The notes beneath the pieces are model-generated. The model was not told the origin of the DNA, did no database searches, and saw only the letters and a program-made list of their open reading frames with translations. A stretch of DNA of 64,000 bases from Ilyomonas sp965247435 (GTDB taxonomy: Bacteria > Bacteroidota > Bacteroidia > Chitinophagales > Chitinophagaceae), in contig OZ252019.1 in NCBI GenBank assembly GCA_965247435.1, positions 2,108,001-2,172,000 of the forward strand, written 5' to 3'. Position numbers and translations under genes: made by a program. The stretch's first letter is position 1. Every line of letters starts with the position of its first letter. Below, piece by piece: positions 17,731 to 26,394 of the stretch.

Positions 17731-19432
17731 ACTCTTTTAGAATACTACATTTAACCGATTGGCATTTAAACGACCCTAATTCAGAAAATGAAAATTTAAG
17801 ATCACTGCATTATCGTGATTATGTGAATGGATTATATAATGAACTTAAAAAAAATGATCAAGAAGCAATTGATTTATTGATCTGCTCCGGTGATTTTATC
17901 GATAAAGGGAAAGTTGAAAATTTCAGCTTAGCCAAAGAAATAATCGATTTTTTATCTAAGAAAATATCAATATCACCTAACTCAATAATAACTACAATAG
18001 GAAACCATGATGTAGTAGTTACAGATTACAAAAAAGCCAACCAAAACGAATATTTAAATTTTTCTAAGTATTATAAAGCTGCTAATTATATTAAAGATGA
18101 GTCTGTTTATAAAATATTCAAAATCAAAGATGATGTTTATTGTCTCTCTTTAAATTCTATTTTAATCAAGAAAACGAAATAAATAATGACATCTCCAATA
18201 CTCGCATTATAAAACCCTCATTGCTAAATAATCTTACAATTGATAGAATTGTTACTGATGTAGAATTAAATATACCATCAGATTCTTTACTTATTGTTGT
18301 GAGTCATTTTCCAATGATTCTGAATAATAGAATGGAAATGATAGTTGAAGAAGAAAAATGGGTAGAAAAGCATCTCTGGATAAGTGGAAGAGATATTGTT
18401 AGAAGAATAATTAATAATCGAATGGACAATAGTATATTATGTTTATACGGAGATGGGCATAGTGATAATTATTGGTCCTTTTCGGAGAGGCATCACTTTT
18501 TTATGACAGGCATGTTTGGTGGTGATTACATAAATAATACTTATACAGATGCTGGGAAAACGCACGCATACAATAAAACAAATGATGCAAAAATTATTGA
18601 ATATAGATCTTTTGATCAAGAGCCTGTAGTAACTACATATAGCTATGGACCAGAGGCATTTAAATTCAAGGCGCAATCAGGAATATGGAGAGCCTTAGGT
18701 GGTAAAATAATTGTTGAACGCACTAAAGAGCATGTTTATAATTCAATTAATAAGAATGAAATTAAATCCATTGGAGCCTCAAATATTGATTTGATTAGTG
18801 AGCCTATTGAACAAAAGATTATTGAAGAGGTAAAACTAAATGACCTATATATCTTCACAAGAACAGTAACGTCAGATGAACAAAGTTCTTTAGGATGGAT
18901 ATCTATAAGTTCTTTATTTCAAAATCGTGAATTATTCGCAGGTTCTATTGATAAAACTCACGACTGGCTAACTCAGCATACTGAAACACATTTGTCATCT
19001 GAATGTATTTATATAGGATTAGGCTTTTGGGGTGCCATTTTCGGTGCTCAAATAAATGTAAGAAAGCCAAATGCATTCCATTGTTTATCAAGTAAAAGGA
19101 TTAAAGGGAATCAAATTTATTTTGAAAGCATCGAATACATAATAGAACATGTAAAGGACAGAACAATAAAAGAAGTAATAATTTTCACAGATGTCATCTC
19201 CACAGGCACAAGTATATTATCTTTAAAAGATCAATTAATGGAAAATACTAATATGCAAAAGAGTAAATTTTATGCTGTAAGTATCATCTCAGACAAAAAT
19301 CAACATCAGCAAGCGCAACTTAATCAATTTGTAAAAGTTGGAACATTATGTGAGAGCATTCCGATCCCTGTTTTACCTAATGACAGGCTTCCTGATGAAT
19401 CAATTTTTCCAATATCATTTGATTTTAGATAA
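17727..19432 (+). pseudogene. Calcineurin-like metallophosphoesterase-PRTase fusion, frameshifted
   Basis: Two frames cover one gene: 17727-18182 and, one base back, 18140-19432. The first has metallophosphoesterase motifs D11-W-H13, SGDFID (GD at 55-56) and GNHD (93-95). The second continues with VVSHFPM and YGDGHSDNYW, completing the metal-binding set, then a linker. It ends in a PRTase domain with YIGLGFWGAIFGAQ and a clear PRPP loop VIIFTDVISTGTS. Adding one T to the T4 run at 18160-18163 joins them into about 568 aa. The start overlaps the previous stop (ATGA). It may be a true mutation, a recoding site or a sequencing error; the second frame is long and well preserved. Confidence 0.7.
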
Positions 19433-19448
19433 TTTCCTCCCCTGCCTT

Positions 19449-19468
19449 GGTTCGTGTCTTCACGAACC
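19449..19468. repeat. Palindrome copy 1 (inverse of 19570-19589)
   Basis: GGTTCGTG TCTT CACGAACC, an 8-bp stem. The copy at 19570-19589 has the same arms with loop AAGA, so it is the exact reverse complement of this one. Confidence 0.7.
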
Positions 19469-19569
19469 GCTGTTGGAGCTAAGCGGGTGTAGCTACTTAT
19501 CGTAAAACAGCGCAATCAACATGTTTAGATGCTATTGAAAATAGCACCTCTTAAGATAAGGCAATCACC

Positions 19570-19589
19570 GGTTCGTGAAGACACGAACC
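19570..19589. repeat. Palindrome copy 2 (inverse of 19449-19468)
   Basis: GGTTCGTG AAGA CACGAACC; the stem extends to 10 bp here (19568-19591, CCGG ends). Confidence 0.7.
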
Positions 19590-19639
19590 GGGGCTGAGAG
19601 ACACCTGCCAGTAGCGAACTATATTTATTGTAATTATTC

Positions 19640-19724
19640 AACCACTTCGTGGTTGGGAGTGATCGGCTGTTGCTTATCCCGGTATTGCATACCGGGTTAT
19701 TGATATGAAATCCTTTCAGGATTT
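19640..19724. repeat. Three-hairpin REP-like element
   Basis: Three perfect stems follow each other: AACCAC-TTC-GTGGTT (19640-19654), CCCGGTAT-TGC-ATACCGGG (19678-19696) and AAATCCT-TTC-AGGATTT (19708-19724). TATTGATATG lies between the second and third. A related layout (CTATAGATAT followed by ATAATTCC-TTT-GGAATTAT) occurs near 62261-62289. Confidence 0.55.
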
Positions 19725-19989
19725 TATGCGCTTGATGGTGTTGTTTACAGATAAAGAAATATGTCTCACCTGCCGGTAGAGAAAGGCATTTTTGCCCCTG
19801 TTGGTGTTCTTCACCAAAACTGTTGGAAAGATTTGCTAAATTAATTACAGTTAGGTGTCAGACACTTTTGAAGTGTCAAACACCTACAATTTTTTAGCTG
19901 ATAAAATATAGAATTACACTTTTTAACATTTCTTCCCAACACCTGTTGGTGTTCTTCGCAAACAGGAAATAAAAATGAGCAGATAATTG

Positions 19990-20454
19990 CTATAAACGAC
20001 TATTCCGATATGCCTTCATATCATGCACAGCTACATTATTTGCTCTCGCATAATCAGAAAGCGAAGAATCAGATGTTATTAAAAACTGGCAATCTTTAGC
20101 ATGAAGCAATAATAAAGTGTCGGTTACTCCTAATTCAATAAAAACATCAGCAGAAGTTGCTTTGATGGTTGGAATATAAATTTCTGAAATTATGTTGACA
20201 GCTTCCTTTAGCTGTTCAAGATATAGCACTTTATAACCACCATCAAATTTATTCAACAAATTATCTACTTCCGTCCAAACGTTAGGAAGGACAACAAGAT
20301 TTTCTAATTTACCTATTACGGATAGGAGCATATTATAATCCTGTTCCTCATAGATTGAGGTTCTTTTATGCGTATTAATCAGCCGTGGATTCATTAAACC
20401 TAAGATCAAAACTAACAGCGCATTACTATCAATAAGTATCATATCATTTTTCAT
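19990..20454 (-). CDS. PIN-domain protein, putative ribonuclease toxin
   Basis: A 154-aa protein with a PIN-like arrangement of acidic residues: an N-terminal strand ending ILIDSNALLVL (first Asp near 8), NVWTEVDNLL (middle acidic residues), GVTDTLLLLHA (Asp near 112) and LITSDSSLSDYA near 126. PIN domains are metal-dependent RNases, often toxins. The start at 20454 (MKNDMILIDS) overlaps the end of the upstream 89-aa gene by 11 bp, as in toxin-antitoxin operons. It is longer than VapC (about 130 aa). The position in an accessory island supports a mobile or defence role, which is inferred. Confidence 0.65.
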   Translation of the reverse strand: MKNDMILIDSNALLVLILGLMNPRLINTHKRTSIYEEQDYNMLLSVIGKLENLVVLPNVWTEVDNLLNKFDGGYKVLYLEQLKEAVNIISEIYIPTIKATSADVFIELGVTDTLLLLHAKDCQFLITSDSSLSDYARANNVAVHDMKAYRNSRL

Positions 20455-20713
20455 ACATATAAAGACCAACTAAAGCTTTATGATCATTTATCTTTAGCTT
20501 TTTGTAAATTCTGTGATATTGGAAATCAGATAAAAGAGTTCCCGTGGCTATTAGCCTTTTGTTTGTATTTTCCACAAGAAAAGAAACTACTACATTCCAT
20601 ATTTTAGTATCCTTATCATATTCAGCTTCTTCAAGCCGGAAATCCGGTTTTATTACAGTCGTAAAATCTTTTAATTCCTCTTGTGCCACTGCTAATAGTT
20701 CATTTAGTTTCAT
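20444..20713 (-). CDS. Small partner of the PIN protein, possible antitoxin
   Basis: An 89-aa protein starting at MKLNELLAVAQEELKDF. A helix covers residues 1-16, then beta-rich sequence (IWNVVVSFLVENTNKRLIATGTLL) and a final helix around YHRIYKKLKI. I do not recognise a family, and no ribbon-helix-helix or AbrB motif is obvious. It is co-transcribed with, and overlaps, the PIN gene. That order (small gene first, PIN second) matches many antitoxin-toxin pairs; the antitoxin role is inferred from this alone. Confidence 0.5.
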   Translation of the reverse strand: MKLNELLAVAQEELKDFTTVIKPDFRLEEAEYDKDTKIWNVVVSFLVENTNKRLIATGTLLSDFQYHRIYKKLKINDHKALVGLYMYEK

Positions 20714-20832
20714 AATTGCTCTGTTTATTAATGGCTTACCAAACTCTAAAATACAATTATTAGTCACATCTTAATACAAAGTCTTTTTTTCTCTATCAGT
20801 CAGTATCTCGCCGAACGAAACTGATAAACTTA

Positions 20833-20857
20833 GCTGGCAGGTGAGACACCTGCCAGC
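20833..20857. repeat. Palindromic repeat near the right edge of the island
   Basis: Perfect 11-bp inverted repeat, arms 20833-20843 and 20847-20857, loop AGA. The core GACACCTGCCAG also occurs near 19600 as a half-copy, and a variant TCACCTGCCGG near 19771. Confidence 0.6.
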
Positions 20858-21001
20858 AGGAAAAACATTACTCCTGCAAATACAATATTCAGCAACATCA
20901 CAAACAATAACCTGCAGGCAAAGCATTCGGCAACAGGCTTTCTTCCTTGTATTACCGATTGTCGGGAACAACACATTAACAATATGTAGACAGGTTATTT
21001 T

Positions 21002-21904
21002 CTATGGCACTACGAGTGTTCTGCCGGTGATGCTGTAAGCACTGAAATAGCCTAACGCACCCCCTTCTATGTTGCTAACGGGATTGGTAGGCGTGGCGCT
21101 CTGGCTTTCGCCTGTAGCCGACTGGTCTAAACTATACCAATACCGGTACACCGCTTTGTCTATGCACTGCAGATCTACGCGCATCGTATCGCCGCTAACA
21201 ATATCACCATCGGGATTGATCAACGGGCGTGTAATGGTAAGCCCGTCGCTCAGGTCGTCGTTTTCTTCAAACACATGGTTTACCTGCACGCCGTTTTTAT
21301 ATTCTACCAGCCGGTAGCTGTTGCCCGGCCCCGGCGGGTCGGTATATTTGGGATAAATGGTAATGTTGTTGCTGCCTGCAAACGCAAGGTTTTGCGCCCA
21401 GAGACTATCAAGCGTAACCTGCTGCAGCGGCAAAACGGAAGTGGCGGTATAAGTGCTGCCGCCGAGCGTGACGGACAACCGGTACGAAAAGCCCGGAACG
21501 CCCGTAAACGCGGTGCTGCGATAGATGCCGGGCGCCGCTTCGGTAAGGGCATACACGGTATCGTTATTTGACCGGATAGTAACGGTTGCACCGGAGACAC
21601 CCACAAAGCTATTGTCTGCCTCAAAGTTTTTAGTTTCGGAAATTTTTACTTCCGGATACAGCGTATCCATGTTGGTAACGGTGCCTTCAATCACTAATTT
21701 CTTAGCGGCTTCGTTTAGCTTTAAACTAATGACTTTTTCGCAGGAACACATAGCCGTGAGCAAGAAGAAGCCGGTGAATAACAATAAGGTTTGCGCTGTT
21801 GCTCCATTATTTTCAGAACGTACAAGTGAGTGACACAACAGGCGATGCCATGAAAAACGATTGCCCGTTTCATACTGTCCTTTCTGCATTTTGCAATTCT
21901 TCAT
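21002..21904 (-). CDS. DUF4249 lipoprotein, partner of the TonB receptor
   Basis: A 300-aa DUF4249 family protein, normally encoded directly after a TonB-dependent receptor, as here (start 4 bp after that stop). Conserved features include CEKVISLKL, KLVIEGTVTN, YPEVKISETKNF, the Ig-like ATVTIRSNNDTVYAL and the C-terminal NIEGGALGYFSAYS. It is probably a surface-exposed lipoprotein of an uptake pair with unknown ligand. From the only plausible Met the hydrophobic signal begins near residue 39, preceded by an unusual 38-residue tract (GNRFSWHRLLCHSLVRS...), so the start region may carry inserted repeat DNA. The lipid Cys is 53 or 55. Confidence 0.85.
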   Translation of the reverse strand: MKNCKMQKGQYETGNRFSWHRLLCHSLVRSENNGATAQTLLLFTGFFLLTAMCSCEKVISLKLNEAAKKLVIEGTVTNMDTLYPEVKISETKNFEADNSFVGVSGATVTIRSNNDTVYALTEAAPGIYRSTAFTGVPGFSYRLSVTLGGSTYTATSVLPLQQVTLDSLWAQNLAFAGSNNITIYPKYTDPPGPGNSYRLVEYKNGVQVNHVFEENDDLSDGLTITRPLINPDGDIVSGDTMRVDLQCIDKAVYRYWYSLDQSATGESQSATPTNPVSNIEGGALGYFSAYSITGRTLVVP

Positions 21905-21908
21905 TCCT

Positions 21909-24245
21909 TTAAAATTTAAAGTTGTACGATACCGAAGGCACCCAGCGAAACAATGCCGTGCGCACCGCTTCTGTTTTGGCCGGATCATCTTTATTATCCC
22001 GGAACGTAATAGTGTAAGCGTTCTGCCTGCCGTAAGCGTTGTACAGGCTAAATGCTAATTCGGAATTCCATTTCTTCTTTTTCTTCAACTGCACCGTAGC
22101 GCCAAGATCGAGACGGTGGTAAGCGGGCATCCGGTAACCGTTGCGGTTGGTGTAATAATAAACCGTTTGTCCGCCCACCGTGTATTTTCCGTTGGGAAAG
22201 GTGACAGCATCGCCGGTATAATAAATCCAGTCGGCAGAAAGTGTCCATTTAGTATTTAATGCATACATGCCAACAATGGCGATATCGTGCGTTCGGTCTT
22301 GCCGCGCATTGTACCATTGGTTGTTATTTACGCCGTTAATCTTACGCTCTGTTTTCGATAAGGTATAGCTGAGCCAGCCGGTAAGCCGGCCGTTCTTTTT
22401 GCGCAGCATGCCTTCTATTCCGTACGCTCTGCCCCTGCCATAAAGCAATTGTGTTTCTGCCGGCACGTAAGAGAATACATCGGCGTCGTCGCGGTAGTCA
22501 ATCTGGTGCTGCATCGTTTTATAATACGTTTCAACGGTAAGCTCGTACTTATTACCCTTTAGGTTTTTATAATACCCTATAGAAACGAGGTCGGCGATCT
22601 CTGGCTTGATGAGGTTGCTGCTGCTGATCCATTTATCCGTTGGTGTGCTGCTGGTGCTGTTGCTGATCAGGTGCATGTTTTGCACATTGCGTACATAAGA
22701 TGCTTTGAAGGAGCTGCTGCTGTTGTATTGATAAGCGGCTGCGAGGCGCGGCTCAAGGTTCCAATATGTCTTTACTACCTGCCCGGTGTTGTAATGCATC
22801 GTATCGAGAATATCACCTTCGTTGCTGATATTGTAATAATCGCCTTTGCCCAGCACGCTGAACGCAGTAAACCGGGTGCCATAGGTAACCGAAATATGAT
22901 CGGTTGCCTTATAGGTGTTACTGGCATAAACGGCGTTCTCCATCGAATACCGTTTAGGCTGCACCCGGTTACTTACACTGGAGGTTTCGGAAGCCGAGAT
23001 TTCGCCGGGGCGAACACGATGATAAATACTGCTCCACCCAAAACGGATATTGTTCCTTGCGCTGGCATTCCACTGGTAATCCTGCTTGAGATTCCAGTCC
23101 CTGATCTGCGAGAAAATGGTGAAGTCGTTGGAGCCGCTTTTGATATGGATGGAGTAATCGTAATTGCTGTAAATAAGCGAGGTGTTGGAGAACAGCCGGC
23201 TGCTGAAAATATGGTTCCAGCGGAGCGTGCCGGTAGCATTGCCCCAGTCTATACCAAACTGATCGCTGAAGCCAAGCAGGTCTTTACCAAAATAGCCGCT
23301 GATGTAGAGCCGGTCTTTTGCGCCCAGCTCATAATTCAGCTTTGCATTCAGGTCGTAAAAATAGATACGGCTTTGCTTCAGGCTTGTGTCTGGCGCGGCT
23401 TTCAGGAACACGTCGGCATAGGTTCTCCTGCCGGTCACCAGGAAAGAAGACTTGCCTTCCTGTATCGGACCTTCCACATTCAGCTTGGCCGAAATAAGCC
23501 CGATGCCGCCGCTCACGGCATAGTCCTGGTTGTTGCCGTCGTTCATCTTAACATCCACTACCGACGACAACCTGCCGCCATACTGCGCGGGCATGCCGCC
23601 TTTATAAACGGTAACATCTTTAATCGCATCGGAGTTGAATGTAGAGAAGAAGCCCAACAGGTGCGAAGCGTTATATACATTGGCTTCATCCAGCAAAATC
23701 TGGTTCTGATCGGCGGAGCCGCCGCGTACATAAAAACCGGCATTGCCGTCGCCTGCGCTTTTGATGCCCGGCAATAACTGTATTGTTTTCAATACATCTT
23801 TTTCGCCGAACAAAACAGGTATGTTTTTAATGTCTTTGGTGCTTAAATTTTCAATGCCGGTTTGCGTGCCACTGATGCTTCTGCCTTTAGCTGTGGACGA
23901 TACTACCACGCCGGCAAGGCTGTTTGTTTCTTCGGTTAGCCATACAGGCAGGCGAATGTCTTTATCGAGGATAATGGAAAAAGTATCGCTGCGCAGACCA
24001 ACCGCGCCCGCTTCCAACCGGTAACTGCCTTGCGGTAAGGTAATGGAATAAAAGCCGTATTCGTTGGAAGTAGTGCCTTTATTGCTATTGATTATTCTTA
24101 GCGAAGCGCCGATGATGGTTTCGCCGGTGCGCTTGCTTTTGATGGTACCACTGATGGTAAATGCAGGCTGCGCCTGCGCCGGTGCAAGTATCCCGAACAT
24201 AAAAAACAATAAGAGAAAGAAATAGAGCTTTGTTGGTTGCATCAA
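21909..24245 (-). CDS. TonB-dependent receptor with carboxypeptidase-like N-domain
   Basis: A 778-aa outer-membrane receptor. A signal peptide ends near residue 26 (APAQAQ). A CarboxypepD_reg-like domain follows (FTISGTIKSKRTGETIIGASL, residues about 28-110). Then comes the plug, with DVLKTIQLLPGIKS and FYVRGGSADQNQILLDEANVYN near 150-190. A beta-barrel reaches the C-terminal aromatic WVPSVSYNFKF. The linked DUF4249 gene downstream suggests an energy-dependent uptake pair; no glycan genes (SusD, hydrolases) are present, so the ligand is unknown. Start at 24245, with another Met one codon later. Confidence 0.92.
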   Translation of the reverse strand: MMQPTKLYFFLLLFFMFGILAPAQAQPAFTISGTIKSKRTGETIIGASLRIINSNKGTTSNEYGFYSITLPQGSYRLEAGAVGLRSDTFSIILDKDIRLPVWLTEETNSLAGVVVSSTAKGRSISGTQTGIENLSTKDIKNIPVLFGEKDVLKTIQLLPGIKSAGDGNAGFYVRGGSADQNQILLDEANVYNASHLLGFFSTFNSDAIKDVTVYKGGMPAQYGGRLSSVVDVKMNDGNNQDYAVSGGIGLISAKLNVEGPIQEGKSSFLVTGRRTYADVFLKAAPDTSLKQSRIYFYDLNAKLNYELGAKDRLYISGYFGKDLLGFSDQFGIDWGNATGTLRWNHIFSSRLFSNTSLIYSNYDYSIHIKSGSNDFTIFSQIRDWNLKQDYQWNASARNNIRFGWSSIYHRVRPGEISASETSSVSNRVQPKRYSMENAVYASNTYKATDHISVTYGTRFTAFSVLGKGDYYNISNEGDILDTMHYNTGQVVKTYWNLEPRLAAAYQYNSSSSFKASYVRNVQNMHLISNSTSSTPTDKWISSSNLIKPEIADLVSIGYYKNLKGNKYELTVETYYKTMQHQIDYRDDADVFSYVPAETQLLYGRGRAYGIEGMLRKKNGRLTGWLSYTLSKTERKINGVNNNQWYNARQDRTHDIAIVGMYALNTKWTLSADWIYYTGDAVTFPNGKYTVGGQTVYYYTNRNGYRMPAYHRLDLGATVQLKKKKKWNSELAFSLYNAYGRQNAYTITFRDNKDDPAKTEAVRTALFRWVPSVSYNFKF

Positions 24246-24340
24246 CGGCGTGTTTTAAAGCCGGCACAAATGTTCATCAAAGCAATGGAAGAAAAAAGAT
24301 AAAAATGGTGAAGCGGATTATAATGGGTAAATGTTTAGGC

Positions 24341-24380
24341 AATAACAAAGGAGAGAAGTAAACTTCTCTCCTTTGTTATT
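24341..24380 (-). terminator. Strong hairpin terminator after aspS
   Basis: Perfect 18-bp inverted repeat, arms 24341-24358 and 24363-24380, with a four-base loop. It lies 16 bp beyond the aspS stop, between aspS and the TonB receptor gene (same strand). Confidence 0.8.
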
Positions 24381-24396
24381 AAGAATCCGATCCACG

Positions 24397-26256
24397 TTAA
24401 GGTTTTATATCGAGCTGAATTTGTAATTCTTTTAATTGCTTATCATCAATGGTGGAAGGCGCGTCCAGCATTACATCTCTGCCGGAATTATTTTTGGGGA
24501 AAGCGATAAAATCGCGGATGCTCTCGCTGCCGCCGAGGATGGCACACAACCGGTCGAAGCCAAAAGCAATGCCACCGTGCGGCGGTGCGCCGTATTCAAA
24601 AGCGCCCAGCAAAAAGCCGAATTTATGCAGCGCTTCTTCTTTACTCATGCCCAGCGCGGCAAACATTTTTTCCTGCAGTTCGCGCTGATAAATGCGGATA
24701 GAGCCGCCGCCGATTTCGTTGCCGTTCAGCACCATGTCGTACGCATTGGCTTTGATGTTGGCATAAGGATGTTCCAGGTATTTTGCTGCATTTTCGATAG
24801 CAGGATTGTTATTGATCATTACCTCAATATCTGCTGGCTTGGGCGAGGTAAACGGATGATGCCGCGCTACCCAGCGACCTGTTCCGCCCGAAGCGGGATT
24901 TTCTTCTTCCGAATATTCAAACAGGGGAAAATCGAGCACCCAGAGCAGCTTAAATTCACTAGATTTTCTATAATTTAAATGTGGAGAAGAAGCTAAATAC
25001 AAACGAAACTCACTAATAGCTTTCCTCGTTTTTTCTTCTTTTCCAGCTAATATGTAGATCATATCTTCAGGTTCAGCTTTTACAAATTCAGCTATTGCTT
25101 TTAACCTTTCTGAATCGTAAAACTTGTCTATACTGCTTTTGTAAGTGCCATCTGGGTTACACCTTATATAAATCAACCCACTCATACCTATTTGTGGACG
25201 CTTAACCCAATTAGTAAATTCCTCTAACTGCTTTCTTGATTCCTCAAAAGATTTAGGAACGGCAATTGCCAGCACTGTTTCTGCTTCATCGAAAATTTTA
25301 AAATTTGCATTATCAATTAGCGAACTGTTATTTTGTTTCGATGGGAATGTATGGGCAGGAAATTTCAGGTTGGTTATCTTCATTCCAAAGCGGATATCCG
25401 GCTTGTCGTTGCCGTAATTCCACATGGCTTCTTCCCAGGTAGTGCGCTCGACTTTCTCACTATAATCAATACCTTTTATTTCTTTGAAAATAAACCTGAT
25501 TAAGCCTTCAAACATATTCAGAATGTCTTCCTGCTCCACGAAAGCCATTTCGCAATCTATCTGTGTAAATTCCGGCTGTCTGTCGGCACGCAAATCTTCA
25601 TCGCGGAAGCATTTCACCACCTGGTAATACCGGTCGTAACCGCTTACCATCAGCAGCTGCTTAAAGGTTTGCGGACTTTGCGGCAAGGCATAAAACTGCC
25701 CACCGTTCATCCGGCTTGGAACTACAAAATCACGAGCGCCTTCCGGTGTAGATTTGATGAGGAACGGTGTCTCAATATCCATGAAGCCTTGCCCGTGCAG
25801 GTAGTTGCGGGCAGCGCGGTTAACGGCGTATCGCAATTCCAAATTCTTTTTTACTGCATTGCGGCGCAAATCGAGATAGCGGTATTTCATGCGCAGGTCA
25901 TCGCCGCCATCGGTTTCGTCCTGTATAGTAAATGGCGGCACTGCCGACTTATTCAGTATTTTAAAACTTTCTACGTTTATTTCGATATCACCGGTGGAGA
26001 TACTTTGGTTTTTATTGCTGCGTTCCCGCACCGTTCCGGTCGCCTGAATCACAAATTCGCGTCCTAACGGATTTTCTTCCAACTGCGCTTTCAGTTCTTC
26101 GCCAAATACTAACTGGGTAATACCGTAGCGGTCTCGCAGGTCAACAAAAGTGATAGCCGCCCCTAACTTACGTACGGTTTGTATCCAGCCGGCAAGCGTT
26201 ACTTCGGCGCCTGCATTGGTTATCCGTAATTCTCCACAGGTATGCGTGCGATACAT
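24397..26256 (-). CDS. aspS: Aspartate-tRNA ligase
   Basis: A 619-aa class II aminoacyl-tRNA synthetase. The start MYRTHTCGELR at 26256 matches bacterial AspRS; an upstream in-frame Met would add 26 unlikely residues. An OB-fold anticodon-binding domain (residues 1-105, LAGWIQTVRKLG) is followed by motif 2 (FRDEDLRADRQPEFTQID), the bacterial GAD insertion domain (about 290-420) and motif 3 (GIAFGFDRLCAIL). It charges tRNA-Asp; whether it also charges tRNA-Asn cannot be decided here. Part of the insertion (about 24950-25340) looks more AT-rich than the rest of the gene. Confidence 0.97.
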   Translation of the reverse strand: MYRTHTCGELRITNAGAEVTLAGWIQTVRKLGAAITFVDLRDRYGITQLVFGEELKAQLEENPLGREFVIQATGTVRERSNKNQSISTGDIEINVESFKILNKSAVPPFTIQDETDGGDDLRMKYRYLDLRRNAVKKNLELRYAVNRAARNYLHGQGFMDIETPFLIKSTPEGARDFVVPSRMNGGQFYALPQSPQTFKQLLMVSGYDRYYQVVKCFRDEDLRADRQPEFTQIDCEMAFVEQEDILNMFEGLIRFIFKEIKGIDYSEKVERTTWEEAMWNYGNDKPDIRFGMKITNLKFPAHTFPSKQNNSSLIDNANFKIFDEAETVLAIAVPKSFEESRKQLEEFTNWVKRPQIGMSGLIYIRCNPDGTYKSSIDKFYDSERLKAIAEFVKAEPEDMIYILAGKEEKTRKAISEFRLYLASSPHLNYRKSSEFKLLWVLDFPLFEYSEEENPASGGTGRWVARHHPFTSPKPADIEVMINNNPAIENAAKYLEHPYANIKANAYDMVLNGNEIGGGSIRIYQRELQEKMFAALGMSKEEALHKFGFLLGAFEYGAPPHGGIAFGFDRLCAILGGSESIRDFIAFPKNNSGRDVMLDAPSTIDDKQLKELQIQLDIKP

Positions 26257-26394
26257 GGTGTATTTGAAGTTTAAAATTTGAGGCGCAAATATAAGCGGAT
26301 TGGTAAAGCGGCTGTAATTGGTTATCTGCAACACTCACCGGTTCATTGTTGTATTGGTGTTGTGCAGTTAGCGGTTGTGGCAATAGTAAATGGT

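Larger units (their letters stand above)
19433..19989. repeat. Cluster of short palindromic repeats between module and PIN gene
   Basis: About 557 bp with no gene but many hairpins. There are two copies of one palindrome in inverse orientation (19449-19468 and 19570-19589). Next come perfect stems at 19640-19654, 19678-19696 and 19708-19724, all with three-base loops. There is also an interrupted stem at 19853-19885, and a 6-bp stem closing CCTGTT...AACAGG near 19941-19966. The motif CACCTGCC(A/G)G appears near 19602 and 19772. This density is typical of REP/BIME-like dispersed elements. Confidence 0.6.

Noticed and set aside
18140..18182. Programmed -1 frameshift with a canonical slippery heptamer
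   Set aside because: I could not fit an X-XXY-YYZ heptamer in the right phase, nor see a clear downstream pseudoknot. A one-base deletion or sequencing error is the simpler reading; kept as a finding without claiming recoding.
22671..23777. A 368-codon plus-strand open frame
   Set aside because: It lies entirely antisense to the TonB receptor gene, which has clear domains; the frame has no domain of its own and is explained by codon bias of the opposite strand.
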